Shown one piece after another: positions 23,243-36,441 of a DNA stretch of 64,000 nucleotides. The notes beneath the pieces are model-generated. The model worked only from the letters and a program-made list of their open reading frames with translations. It was not told where the DNA came from and did no database searches. Position 1 is the stretch's first letter; each line of letters starts with the position of its first letter. The position numbers and the translations under genes are program-made. The stretch lies in the NCBI RefSeq assembly GCF_000006565.2, contig NC_031467.1:310001-374000 (forward strand), written 5' to 3'. The DNA is from Toxoplasma gondii ME49. Taxonomy: Eukaryota > Apicomplexa > Conoidasida > Eucoccidiorida > Sarcocystidae.

Positions 23243-24269
23243 ATGATGGTGGCTTTCCCCTCCAGCCGCAACTCCGGCCCTTCTTGCGAGGACATTCTCT
23301 TTGCGGACGTATGCACTGTCCTCGATCGATTGGCTGATCCGTTTGCAAAGGCAGCTGAGAAAATGAAGTAGGCGCAAGTCAAAGAAGGCTGTATGCGTTG
23401 CGTCGTTCACATGTATCGTCACGCCGCTTCAAGAACGATCTGAATGTCGCCCTCTGGCTCTCGACCTATGCAGCCGCCGTTTTTCTCCAAACTTCCCTCT
23501 CGCTTGCTACTCACCTAATTGTCTCTCGTCACAGTGCAGAGAGGTCGGACCTCCCAGTTCACCACTGACAAAAGGACTCACAAACATGGAGAGACGACTA
23601 CGGGGCGCTACCTTAAACTCTCTCACTCTCTCTATTTATATATATCTATACATATATACATATATATATATATATTTGTGTAGGTGGCTGTCCGTAGTCG
23701 TGAATCCATTTATTTGTGTATACGAAGAAATCCACGTGTGGGCGTTCTTTCAGCTGTAAGCGAGATAAAGGCGAGCACGCATGCATTTATGTACGCATGC
23801 GTGTGCAAGTATTGGTGTGTAGATATGTGCATGTGTACGCGTGTGTCTACATAGCTCTCTGTGTGTGTGCCTTCATGTGTATCTGTGCGTAGATGCATGC
23901 GCCTGTATGTATGCGTGTTTTACTTGTTTCCTGTTTGTTTCTTCTGTTCCTCACAGGTTCTTTGCTCGCTACTTGCACCGCTTCTCGCATCTTCCAATTT
24001 CTTCACTCTACCCTCTCCTTCGTCTCCTCTTACCTCAACTTGATCGTCGCCGTCCCCCTGCGCAGCTGAAACAGCCTCTTCTCGCGCGTATATATGCCCA
24101 AGTGTGTCCGCGTTTCTCTTCACTGAGCGCCTTTCCTGTCAAGGCACGGGCAGGGGAAAGATTCGGCGAGCTGCATGCGCCGGAGCCAGGAAGCTTTTCT
24201 TTACCTGTGGAGGCACACCTATGCCTCTTCTGCAAAGACATCGTCCACTGCCGACGCCTCCATATGAAA

Positions 24270-24300
<31 letters not shown>

Positions 24301-27300
24301 AGTATACACAGCGAATCTTACGCGACATGTTGCGCCACAAGCTGTCTATCTGATACATATTTATATATATTGATAGGTAGATAGACAGATCCGTTGTGTG
24401 TGTATGTGTTTACAAATGCGTTCAGATGGACAGCGATTTGCTGTCGTTTGGTGCCGGCATCTGCTTCTGTTAACGATAATGGGTTTGGAAACAGTGTATG
24501 TACATTTACTGGTATACTTTTCAGACCCCGTCTGGTATGTGTGTCGTTCTTGAGAGGACACTGAAGCGCATTTCTTTCTTTCCCGTCGTTCGGGGTGTCT
24601 TCTTCGTCGCTCAGGTGTTTGCACTTCCTCCGGCTGCTGCGGCTCGCCTCAAACTCTACAAAGACCCAGCAGCGGCAACCGCGTCAGCAGGCGGAAGGCC
24701 GCTGGCGGCGAGAGCGGGAGACTTTGCGAGTTGCGTCGCTGCGTCTGTCCAGGAGAGAGCTGGCCGAAGGCAGCCAAGTGTCACAGTGGTGCGTGGCATT
24801 TTTTTCGACCTTGGACTTCTGTGTTTGCTTGTAAACTCACTAAAGGCATATCTGATTCAAGTCGTATCTGATCCACCTGGCAAAATAGGCAAAGTAAAGT
24901 CTCGTGCGAGAGGCGAGTTTCGCGTGACGTTTCCTCACATTCAATGATCGTTGTACCACCGCATTTTGACGACGCCGAAAGTTGCCCTCAATCGACTTGC
25001 GTGCATGTAAACGCGTTGTGAGCACACCCGTGGCCACGCAACAAAAGCAGAACTTGGATCTGGTACAGGCAGGCCTTCAACGTCTAATCTCGTGTCCAAC
25101 TCGCAGTGTATACTCCGGAGAAAAGCTGCGGTATCGAAAGGAATTCTCTCGAAATACTCCAGCCCAAAACACGGATTCTTCTTGTCGTCTTCCTTCTCTT
25201 TTGCCTTGCTTCTAGAACCGCTGTGGGAAGCGTGCAGCTGGTCTTTTCCACGTTTCCCGTGTTTCCTGTCTTCAGAAAGAGCTGAATCGCGAACTCGACC
25301 TCGTTGCGTTGGCAGGGACCTATTCAGAGAAATCTGTCATTTTGCATGGCCTTCTTCCGCAGCTGACGGTGAATGAGCACAAGTGGTGCATGCGCATTTT
25401 GATGAAGGAAGTGAAGATGGGCGGGTTGAGTGGAGAGCGCCTCCTCACGCTCTTGCATACAGATGCCAGAAAAATCGTCAACCAGGTCTCGGATCTGAAA
25501 GTGAGAAGAAAGGGAAAGCGAGGACCCTTTTGAGGCGTTTTCGTCTCGCTAACCAAAGCCCCATAGATGTAGATCCGACTTTATGTCTATATTAATATAT
25601 TAATGGATGTGTATATTTCTTCTTAAGTCGCAACATATATATATATATATATAGGTTTGCGCCTTCCCTAAGTTTCTCGTCTGTACATCCGTCTGTATGA
25701 TTCTGTATATATATGTATATATATGGGCAGGTAGTTACACGGCTAGGTTGATATGTCGGTTGATAGATTGATAGAAAGATAAAGATATAGAGAGACAGAG
25801 GTGGAATGCTGTATATTGTTTAAGGGCGGATGTCTCTGCATATATATATATATATATAAGAATCGTCTTCCGTGCGGCGTTTCTTTCCTCCACAACTGAT
25901 TTGTTTTTGCTGAGCAGAGCACACTCGAGGTCATCGACGAAGAGAAAGCTGAGGCGGTGCACGCAAAGCGAGGAGGCTCCGCGGGCGGTGAGGAGGGAGT
26001 CGAGAGGGACGGCCCTTTTGGAGAAAAGCGAGACTCTCTGCGTCTGCTCTTTCAACCCCTAAGACCCATGCTCGCGCGAGTCGTCCGGCCGGTCGCTGCC
26101 GACATCGCCGCGGTTCTCTTCGGCGAGGGCGGGAAAGGCAAACACGGCACGGACAGCTGGTGAGAAAGAGAAGAAGAAGGCCAAAAGTGCGAGGAACACA
26201 CCGAGGCGATTGTTGCCCACATACAGGTGGTGCAGAGACAGGCATCACTCGAGAATCCACTGAGAAACAAAGGAACTCTGGTATTTTGAAGGAAAGTCTG
26301 TTTCGAATGAAACGGGTGTCTACCCTTTTCGGGACGCCTGCGAAACCTGCTCAACCCAGGCCCCGGGAAAGGTAAACTTTGCTGGAGAGGTCAGAGGCAT
26401 GTTTCACATGTTGTCAAGCCTCCCTTGTCGCCCCGTTGTCGCCGCGACAATGGAGAACGAGAAACGAGGTGAAACAGAGCTAATAGATAGAGGGAAAGCA
26501 GAGAGATAAAGAGAGAGTGACGAGACAAAAGGAGAGCACAGATATGGCGGCCAAACGGAGAGACGCAGAGCAGGTAGAGGCGCAATAAAGAGAGAGCGAA
26601 CAGAGGGGAATAGATACCGACCATAGAGGTACCTCAGCGAGAACTAGACGGAACACAGAAATAGAGATAAAGCCGAGATGTAGAGCAGAGCGAAAGCGAT
26701 CAGATGACAGGCCGAGAAGAAGGAGGACGCGTCGAGTCTCGGGAGTTCGACTGCTTGTCAAGAAGGCCGTTCAAAACTACGAAAGGGGTCAGAGCCTCAT
26801 TTTTGCTTTCTTTCAGTGTCCTACTTTTTTCTGCTGTCGATGTGTGGGCGTCGACTCGTTCCCGTCTTGGTGAGAGTCATTTGATCTCGAAAGGCACTTT
26901 GATCTTGTTCTGTCGCAGTGACGGAGCGCCACTGTGTTTATCTGTATCCCGCATGCCTCCAGCCCTCGGCCAGCTCCCACAAACGCTCCTGTCTCTCGCG
27001 TCTACTTCGTCGAGAGGAAATACGATGGGGAAAGACTCCTCGTGCATATCGACAAACACGCTTCCTCGGGTCCTGTCGTTCGTCTCTTGACCCGTCGAGG
27101 ATGTGATTACACACCTCTCTATGGTGGAGACTTCCATCATCGATCTCCTTCCTTTTCTTCTTCCTCTTCTTCTTCCTCTGCATCTGCTTTCTCTTCTTCC
27201 GCTTCCTCTTCTTCCGCTTCGTCTTCGGGATTCCGGTGGCCAAAGCGTGAGCGCTTCCCTTCTGAAGACGAGGTACGCGGCGAGACAGGCGACAGAGAAA

Positions 27301-30300
27301 CTAGAGGAGGAAAGCGGACGCGCAAAGAGCCCGAGGGCCTCGCGGGCCTCGCGGCGACCCTCGTGGAGGCTTTGCGAGGTTCGCAGGCGATTCTGGACGG
27401 CGAGTTGCTTGCGTGGGATGACGATCTTGAGAGTTTTCTACCCTTCGGCACGAACAAGTGAGGCTCGTTTGCGTTTCCTTTGCTGCTGTTTCCTGTTCCA
27501 GAGTTCGGCTGTCTCTTTTTCGAGTATGCCAAGTGGGGGGAAAGAATGTGTTCGATGTAATCGTCAGAGGTCGCCCCAAAGACCCGTTCGCACTCTGTAG
27601 ACACCACCTTTACTTCTTTCACGCTGACCCCAGCACCGCCATCCGAATCTGCCTTTATTCGCCCTTTGCATGAGCCTCGCGTTCTAGAAAGATGGTCGAT
27701 ACAAGAATCTCTGCATCGCTGTCTCTTGAGAGAGCCCCCTCTTCCCTCTGTTCTGCCTGCACATGTCGGGGACTCATTTGTGCCCACTGTGGTCACCTTC
27801 GAGGGGCGCCCAGACGCATTAGTCGCTGACGATCTGGGAAAGACAACTGAATTTCTCCTTCTCGATACATATATGCTCATGTAGTTTTTATATATATACA
27901 TATATACATATATACTTAGATTTATACATAGGTATCTACAGATGCATTTATGGGTAATTTCATGAATGGATTGATTAGTATATTGTTGACTATCTTCGTG
28001 ATACTATCTTCCGCCATCTAATCTGTCTGGCATTGATGCATGTAATCCCAACCTCCGCACACGTGCATGCATGCGAGTTTTTGTGTGTTCTTTGTACTTG
28101 GTAATCCTCTCCCTCAAACACGGGTCGAGATAGGTGGGCCCCCAGACGGCGGAGAAGCGTGCACAAGTTCAGTCTCTCCCACGTGCCACTCTTGTGTTTT
28201 TTCGTCTCCAGCGCGGCATTCATCTCCGTCCGTCATTTCCATTCTTGATTACCCACTCGAATGTATTCGTCAATTTCGCTTTTTGTGTGCTACCTCATCT
28301 CTTTTGTTCGCTTCTCTGTTGTCGTCTGTGCCCACGCAGAAGCGTTGCAGCAGCGGAGACGGCGCGCTGTCATTTGTCTTACGTGATCTTTGACGTTCTG
28401 TACTACCGGAATTCGGAGGGCGACGAGTACTCGCTTCTGAACATGAAGCTTCAAGACAGAAAGTAGGTCCTTCCTTTCTCTGGCCTCCCCGCCATCCTCC
28501 ACAAAAGGCGACAGACCGACGCTGAGTGCGCTCGCTTGGGATGAGAGACAGAGCAGACCGAAAGGAAACCTGTGCAGGAATCACCGTCTCTCCTCGCATT
28601 TGGAAATCATAACGAGTCTTGTTCACGGCTGTCTCCTCGCCTCGAGGGTGGCTGCCTAGGCGGCGTCTTCGGGGTCCTTGCCTTGTTTGCTGCATGCGCA
28701 TCGCGTTTATCTCCGTACACCGATTAGTCGTTGTACATTTCGCTTCAGTCAGTGCCTTCGTCATGGACACAGCGTTGAGAATTCTCTCGAGACGACTGCC
28801 TCTCTGGTCTCGTTCCCTTGGTCGCTGCTCTCTCCATTCCTCGTGGGTCTTGTCAATTCTGGCAACTCTCGCCACTCTTCTGCTTTTCCTGGCCTTCCGT
28901 CTTCCCCCTTCTGCGAATGCTCATCTGACACCGTGATGTGCTTGGCCGTCGTGATTCTCATCTTCGAAGCTCATTTTATTTCAGAAAGTGCTAGATATAC
29001 TTTGCCGGTTGTGTTCAATTTCGGATCGTGTACCACGTTTCTTGCCTCCATCTGGTAACTGGCTGTCTACAGACTCAACCTCAATTCAGGGTTGAAGCCA
29101 TTTAACATCAGCCACCAGTAGATTGTTGAATTCATTCGAAATAAAACTCGTAAAAACTGAATTTCATTTCACTCCTACATCATTGAGGCATCGAAAATGC
29201 AGATTGTCGAAATACTGCAGATCAAAGGAATCCGAAACTTTAACACCATATTTTCCGTCTTACAGACTCAGTGAAGCACGAGAGAAAAGCGTTATCACCT
29301 GTTTTGTTTGAAACTGCAATTCAAGGAATATATCTGAACAATCTACTTTTATGTCTTCCCCCTTTACTTCGGCTTCGTGTTTCTCTTCTGTAGCGTCCGG
29401 CCAGTCCTCGCCGAGGTGTTTCCCCACTGTGTTTTGTTCTCTTGTCTGACTGCAATTTCCATCTCTCTTTCTGAGCTAATTCCTTCTCTGTTTCTTTCTT
29501 CCGTGTCCTCGTGGTCGTCTCAGACTCTGCTCTCTGCGTATGCACGCAAAGCTGTCCTTACAAAGACGTATATATTATGTATCAATAGATGTAGAGAAGT
29601 GGATAGGTATGTCGGAATGTATGCGTGAGGACTGACTAGAATTCACGTGTTGGCAATTTCCAGCAAGAAAATCAACAAAGCGGTTGCAGTGTTTTTTCTT
29701 TCAGAGTGCTCCTCGAGCGGATTCTGAGGCTCTCTGGGAACCGGCTGATGCTCGCGCCGTTTACTCCTGCGTGTCGTCCCAGTGAAATTGTCTCCGCGCT
29801 CAACTCAGCGATTGAGAACCGACATGAAGGTCTCGTCGTGAAAGACGCAGCGTCTTTCTATCGCCTCCACTCCAGGAAAGCAGAAGAGAAAATGCAATCA
29901 CGCCCGTATTTCTTAACACCGAAATTGCAAGGCAGACCGAGAAATCGAAAACCCATGTACAAGTGTAGTTGCACATCTAGCAATGTGTGTATAGCGAAGT
30001 CAATAGTGAGTCAAACTAATGATTTATGTGTGGTAACAAATACACATATACACAATTAGGACTGTGTATCAGATAAATGAATGCAGACATTCACGTGCAT
30101 CATTATGCATATACAGTCATATCTCTATCTATACCTATCTGCATCTATCTATCTATCTATATCTATGCATATATATATATATATATATAGACATACGCTG
30201 CCTTACAGGTGCTGCATGTATTCACGTATCTTCCACGGACAACATATGTGTAAATGAATAAGTAGGTAAGGAGGTAGATAGATGTGTGAAAATAGCTGTG

Positions 30301-32315
30301 TTGGTGTTGACTCGAGTTCGAGTGTCTTTTGGAATCGAAACGCCTCTAGGTTTTGCTTTTATTTTTTCCAGACGCGGCGGCTGGTTCAAGTTGAAGCCTC
30401 ACCTAGGCAGTCTGCCAGACACGCTGGACCTCATCGCCATCGGCGCTTTCTTCGCTGAGGGACAGAGACGACGGGAAGTGGTGCGTTTTCCACGAACAGA
30501 AGAAAGCACGTGGAATCTCGAACACCTTTCTCTCGAAACAAAGAACAACGGAAGATCCCTCCCAACAGAGACGGAGCGCGCTTCGGGGCATTGCCGTACT
30601 ACACAGCGTTCGCTGCCGACAAATAAGCATGCACGCATTTGTATTAAAATGCAGTCTGAGGTTGCTGTCTCGTTATACGCCCTTATACATGCTTACATAA
30701 AAAGATATACTGTTCTACTTAGAAAAACGTATGTAGTGTCGACCTACCATAGTCGGCCCTCATGTGCATGTGCATGTGAATATAAGCACACTTCTACGCA
30801 TGCACCTGCGTAAATTTGCACTAAAATACATTCCAAAGTACACATGTACAGATGTATTTTCAGTCTCCATTCGTATACGTGTATGCATCATTCTGTGCAC
30901 TCGCATCTGTACATTTGCATATAGTATCTCTCTGTTTTAACGTTTTTATGCATACATATACAAATATAAATATATATACATATGCATATAGCGTTCTGTA
31001 TGCGTTCGTAACTTTGTGTTTTGTCTGGCGACCTCACTGGCCTGTATGCAAAGAGTCTTTGTATCGCTTTCGTGGTTTTCCAGAACTCTTCTCATCTCAT
31101 CGACCACTGTTCCCACTTTCTTCTCGGCGTCTTGGAGGGCGACGGCGGCCCTGAAGCTAAATGTGTGAAGTCTTTCTGCAAGGTACACTTTTTAAGGAGG
31201 AGGTGAAAGAGACTGTTCAGCTACAAGGAAGAGGAAACACAGGAAGACGAAAACGTTTACAGCGCCGTAGTGTCAATCTAAGCAGATCTTAGCCGGCCGC
31301 ATGTATAGGCGCCTTGTGGAGGCGTGGTAAATGATTTTCAGAGACGCAGGTGACAAAGAATTTTAGATCGGACAGTATTCTTACGTCATTGTTGATGAAA
31401 CGACTCAGCGTTTGATTTGCTGGTGGGCATGAAGCACACTGATGATAGTGCGGGATTTCCGCGATGATTTTTCGCATGCGTTTTCCGCTTCGAAGTGCCG
31501 TGCGAAAACGCGACTTTCTTTCCTTAGGTTAACGTGTCTGAAACTCTCGTTTTTCTCACTGTCTTGGCGGAACCCTGTCGAGAGATGCAAAGCGCGCTCA
31601 TTTCTCTGGCGGTGAAAGTCTCTCTCCGCTGCAAATGTCTCTGCGATATCTGCAGATGCGAGTCGGGAGGGACACGGCGCGGACTATATTGCTGCGCGTT
31701 TCCACTTTATATTTGGGTGGGTACGTAAGCAATGAACATCTTACATGGTAGATAAGCTACGACTTGTCCGGTCGAACCGGATAGGTTCTATGCTGATGCT
31801 GGACCATCGTTGATAATAACTACCGCTTCCGAGCAAACGTGGATACTGGCAAGGTATTTCGTCCCTTTGTACCAACTTTTTCTCAAGTTGTCTTCTTCGT
31901 TTTCTTCCTTGCTCTTCTTCTCTCTAGGTCGGCACTGGCTTTTCGCTCGAAACTCTGCGAGAAATTCGGGACTATCTGCGGCTCCACTGTTGTCGCTTCC
32001 AAGCGACGCAGCCGCCGCCGTGGTTCGACGCATCCACAGGCAGTGCCACCTCGCGGTGAGAAAAAGAAAACAAAAAGAGCGGCGGCGAACAAACCACCCC
32101 CTGAGACCTGCGGCAGCCTCCGCATGCGCCCAGCCTACACCGAGGTGCCGCGCCTCCCCGTCACTGTGGACTGTCAGGAGACATCACCCGGTTATACCGA
32201 GAAAAACGTATACCCACTTTTCCAGTCACCGGGCGAGACAGGCAGTCGACAGCGACCATGGCTTGAAGCCACGCCTCACAAGAAACGCCAGAACGAAAGC
32301 CAACGCCTATTGGGC

Positions 32316-32352
<37 letters not shown>

Positions 32353-32675
32353 AGGTAGCACAGAGGGATAAAAAACTGTGGGTCTGCGAACACATGGATA
32401 TCTATGTCTGTTTATCTGTGTGAGTCTTATTTCATCTCGATGTGATATATATCAGTACGTGTGGTTGAGCGTGAGTCCTGCTTAAGACAGCTAAAAGCGT
32501 TGGATGTCAATATCCTACGACATTAAGGTTATTCCACATCGGTATATGAACATATACACGCATCTGTATGTTTATGCACCTATATATATATATATATATA
32601 TTATTTCGTATCGGCGGCATGCATATCCGCGTGTGCGGACAATTGTTGCTAGATGAGTATATACCTAGATCGATG

Positions 32676-32711
<36 letters not shown>

Positions 32712-35700
32712 CATGGATGTGTGTATCAGTAGGAGCAGATGAAATCTTTGGTGCAAATTCCTCACTCTCCCAACTGAGCCTTTGTGCTGTGTTTTTTGTT
32801 GCAGACTCGATGTCACGTGGCCGCCGTCGTGCAGTTTTGTGATGGAAGTGAAAGGCGCAGAACTTTCTCAAGGAAAAGAGTTCGACATGGGAGCGACTCT
32901 TCGCTTTCCTGTCGCTGTTCGGCCGTTCCGCAGAGACAAGGCTTGGCACGAAGCCATGTCGGAGACGGCGCTGCTTGTAAGCACGACTGAATGAAGACAG
33001 AGGAAGTGCCGTTCTTCTCTCGGATCCGGATCGTCTGAACGGTCGATGAAACCTGCACACAGGGGAGGTGGTACACGGGTTCCTGGACACTCGGAACGAG
33101 GAGAGGAGGGAAGAGGCAAAGCGCGCACAGTCTGGAGAGAAAAGCCGGAGAGAGCAGGAGTCGAAGGAAAGAGAAAGCATCCGCTGGAGCGGAAAAAGAA
33201 AGAAGAGACAGGGAACGGGGTTTGCTTTTGGCTGGATGCTGGCATCATGTGGAAGCATGTCCCCCTGAGTCGCAGGTTGGGAGGTCGCTGCGCCAGGACG
33301 AGTAGAAAAACGAAGCGTAGCACCGAAACAATGTCAGAAAAGTGCCAAGAACACAAGCATAGAGACATCGAAGGCAGCACAGTAGATTCGACGCTTCCGG
33401 CTAAAAAGGCGCCGCCCTTTGCCTCCTTTTCTCAAGCTCCCCATACCCCTCTTTTCAATTGTTTTTTCCCAACGAAGGCCAATCGAGGGGCATTTTGCTA
33501 AGACAAGTCGGGTACCCGTGGCGTATTTTTCATTTTCTGCGCTGGTTGCAAAGACTGAAATTGAAACGAGCCTGCTTGCGTCGCCTCACGCCTGTGTGTG
33601 TTCAGGAGTTTTTTGCTGTCGCAGAAGAGTGTGGCGGGCGCCTGCTGTCTCAGCCGTCCTCGCCCTCAGGGGCCGTTGCTACGGCTCCAGACAGAAGCCT
33701 GGCGGGGTCGTCGACAGAGCGACGACACGCGTTAGGATTGTTTTACCGGCACTCTGGCGAAACTGCATCTGAGGAAAGCGACTCTGCAGACGAAGGGCTG
33801 GGCGCAGGCAGCAACACTGACTTGGCGAATGTTCCAGCAGCTGCTGGGGAAGGCAATCATGGTTGTTCGCCGAAGGAAAGACCTCAGAAGGCGTTGCTTT
33901 CTTCGCCAAGTCGGCTCCACGTAAAACCTGCTTCGGGCTTCTCGCGTATGGCTCTCCTAGCGCCCTTCCGAGCAGCCGACACGTCTGCGATTCAGCCATG
34001 CTCCTCAGCGTTGAAGGGCACAGATATCTGGGTCCTCGCGGGGGACGAAGAGGCTTTTCCTAAGGCCTCTCTGGAGGCGCTCGTAGCTCATCTAGGCGGA
34101 AAAGTGTCTCAGACCCTCTCCCCGTCTGTCACCCACATCGTCGCAGATCGTCCCTCATTTCGAACGCGAACTGTTGCCGCAGCCGTCGCCCAACTCGCCA
34201 CGCAACAAAGAGACTTTCACTCAACACTCAGTGAAAAACGAAAACGCAGGCTCTCTTCTCTTCGTTCGCTGCCATCTCGTTCTTCTCCCTTCTCTTCTTC
34301 TTCCTCCCCTTCTTGCCCCTCTTCTTCTCGTTTATCTTCTCTTTCTTCTGCTCCTTCATCTTCTCAACATATTTCTGTACGTGTGCCTCCAGTGCTTCAT
34401 TTTCGCTGGCTTCTCGAGTGTGCAGAGCGGGAGGAGGCAGTGCCTCTGCGTCCGTCTCTGGTGATCCACGGGACGCCTGACACAGAGCGTTTGTTTTCGC
34501 GACACTTCGACGTCTTTGGAGACGCGTTCCTCGAAGATGAAACGCCGACAGAGCGAGGCCTAGGGCGTCTCTCGGCGATCCTCGCCCATGCAGTGGAGGT
34601 GGCGGAGAGCCAGAAAGAGCGCAGGGCGAGAGAAGGGGTGAGGGCCGACGCGTGTCGCGAACGTGGAGAGGCAACGGTCTGTGAGGAGAGAGAACCCAGG
34701 AAGAGTGGCGCCGTGAGGAGGGGTCGGGAGGAGACAGATGGAATGCTGGCAAGGGAGGCCGAAGAAGAACACCTTTTCGATATTTCCGACACGGAGGCGA
34801 ACGCTGTGAGGCGAGAGTTAGAAGCGTTCCTCAAAAACAACCCAGACAGTCGGGAAACACCTGCCCGAGCTGGTAATAGCCTTGAACCCCTCAAGTGAGA
34901 AACTCGATTTGCTCTCAATACGGACGAGACGACGGGGGATGTCGATCGCTGCAGACTTCCGTTTGCATGTCTCCCGAAAAGGCTGTGGTGGCAACTCAGT
35001 TGTTTATCGCATTTATCGCCATTGATTTTGTTGCAAGCTACAGAGAGAGACATCGCTGAGTACTTTCTTAAGCGTTTTTGTCGAATCCGTGAAGAGAACT
35101 GAAGATGGACGATTGTGCATTGAAAGAGGTATCGAGGGCGAGGAGATGGGGATGGAAATGCATATAGCGCGCCAGCATACAGCGAGATACAAAGTCTCAT
35201 TTCTGTAGTGAATAGTGCGAATTTAAAGTTTAGATGTGGAAAGGAAACATGGTGGTTTCTACGTGGCGTTTGACATGCGTTTATTGGGTCATGTCAGTTT
35301 TTTCTTCGTGCGTTTCTCTTTTGCCAGAATGCGACTTTATGTGGCGCCTGACGATCTCGCGTGGCGCTCGCTGTCTCTGCAGCAGCTGAAGAAACTCCAG
35401 AACGATGACCTTGAGACATCGACGTCCAGTGATTGCACTGCCCCCTCTTCTCCACCTTTGACGGTGATTCGTTATTCTCCTTTTCAACAGTCGTCCTGTG
35501 CGGTTTCTCCCTCGTGTTATTCGTCTACACTGTCGTCGTGTGATAAGTTACTTCACATCTTAGCAAGTGCTTACAGGGCGTCCCTGGTGGCGCAGTGTTG
35601 CCATCGAGGAGCAAGGTAGGCAACATAAGGTTCGGTGTTTTCGCGGAGTTTTTATTTGATCTTCGGACTTTAACGACTTCTGTTTCTTCCGGTTTCTGCT

Positions 35701-36441
35701 TGAATGCTTGTGCTTTTCTCGCTACCTGTCTCCGCGGCTATCTTTGTCAGCGCCATCTCTGCTCCACTCGTTCTTCTCTCTAGCGCTTCTTTGTCAACAC
35801 CTCGCGTTCTCTGTTTTCGCTTCGGCTCTCTGCTGTCTGTTTCGTTCCTCGTTGTGCTTGTCTGTGTCCGCTGCCTCCCTCTGTAATCGTCTCTGTCTCC
35901 TGAGTTTTTTCACGCGCCAAACTGCCTAATTTTAGCTGAATCTAGCTTGTGAATGAAACTCGTGAACACGTTCGCAGTCTGATTTTCTTAAAACGCAGAG
36001 CCCTTGTTTGCGCGCGCCTCTCTTTTGGGATGTGGTTGAATTGTCTTGGTTGTTCCAATATGCCGACTATTCTTTTCTCTCATTGTTCGTTTTGCCAGGC
36101 TTGTAAACACCCCGGCAGCAGCCACGCATGTTCTTCTGCGCTTTTCTGCACCCCTGGATGTGGAAAGTGGAGCTATGGATTCGGAGGGGACACGAGAAGA
36201 ACCTGAACACGACGAGGGAAAGAATGGCAAAAATCAAGAGGAACGTGGAAAAGAGAAGACAGGAACTGAAAATGAAACCGATGCAGAGCAAGATGGAAGA
36301 GGGAACAAATTCAGACGTGACCACCAAGCTTCTCGCGGTCCGCAGCTGATAACTGCGGACGTGCTGGAACTCATGTTAAGACAAAAAGGCCCGGGGAAGT
36401 GGAAAGAGGATGATGCAGACCCTGTTCAAACTAGTGCATAA
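23243..36441 (+). CDS. LIG4: DNA ligase IV, ATP-dependent, 15 exons
   Basis: Seals double-strand breaks in the nucleus during non-homologous end joining. Proposed exons: 23243-23367, 23957-24101, 24615-24788, 25276-25500, 25918-26159, 26963-27457, 28340-28462, 29705-29905, 30372-30480, 31084-31182, 31928-32055, 32805-32976, 33606-34894, 35328-35615, 36099-36441; all junctions are GT-AG with matching phase, total 4158 nt (1385 residues). The N-terminus has LFADVCTVLDRL and LYPLLRLLLPQL as in eukaryotic LIG4. Nucleotidyl-transfer motifs: KYDGER with the adenylated Lys at 323, LDGELLAW, VIFDVLYY (about 484-491), EGLVVKD (551-557), WFKLKP (581-586). The OB part ends with GATLRFP. BRCT1 is about 884-1033; BRCT2 spans exons 14-15. 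Poly-Ser inserts lie at about 365-401 and 966-1000. The exon 9 end (30477 or 30480) and exon 6 start are the least sure points. Confidence 0.93.
23634..23676. repeat. TA-rich microsatellite in ligase intron 1
   Basis: Compound TATATC/TATACA/(TA)n tract preceded by a (CT)n run, inside intron 1 (23368-23956). Confidence 0.9.
24279..24300. repeat. (TA)n microsatellite in ligase intron 2
   Basis: Eleven TA units in intron 2 (24102-24614). Confidence 0.9.
25634..25653. repeat. (TA)n microsatellite in ligase intron 4
   Basis: Perfect TA run in intron 4 (25501-25917); a second perfect run is at 25840-25858 and a shorter compound one near 25707-25725. Confidence 0.9.
27140..27232. repeat. TCT/TCC-rich coding tract
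   Basis: Pyrimidine-rich trinucleotide tract in ligase exon 6, encoding a Ser-rich insert after the adenylation motif. It is in frame and uninterrupted by stops. Confidence 0.85.
27888..27915. repeat. TA-rich microsatellite in ligase intron 6
   Basis: Compound TATATACA repeat in intron 6 (27458-28339). Confidence 0.85.
30136..30189. repeat. (ATCT)n and (AT)n compound microsatellite in ligase intron 8
   Basis: Several ATCT units run into a perfect AT run at 30168-30189, inside intron 8 (29906-30371). Confidence 0.9.
32315..32352. repeat. (TA)n microsatellite in ligase intron 11
   Basis: Long TA tract with one G interruption. Two more sit in the same intron (32056-32804): a TA run at about 32580-32600 and a compound (CT)n(AT)n at 32675-32711. 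Confidence 0.9.
34246..34370. repeat. TTC/TCT-rich coding tract
   Basis: Pyrimidine-rich tract in ligase exon 13 encoding a Ser-rich insert that splits the first BRCT domain between its HIVADRPS and HFRWLLEC parts. Confidence 0.85.

Noticed and set aside
31534..31728. Open frame after an acceptor-like TTAG inside the ligase gene
   Set aside because: Exon 31084-31182 joins in phase straight to 31928-32055, giving CVKSFCK then VGTGFSLETL as in other ligase IV proteins; this piece would break that alignment.
32056..32358. Continuation of the long frames past 32055 in the ligase region
   Set aside because: The correct exon frame meets a TGA just after 32055 and a GTGAG donor sits exactly there; the long frames belong to other phases and run into a TA microsatellite.
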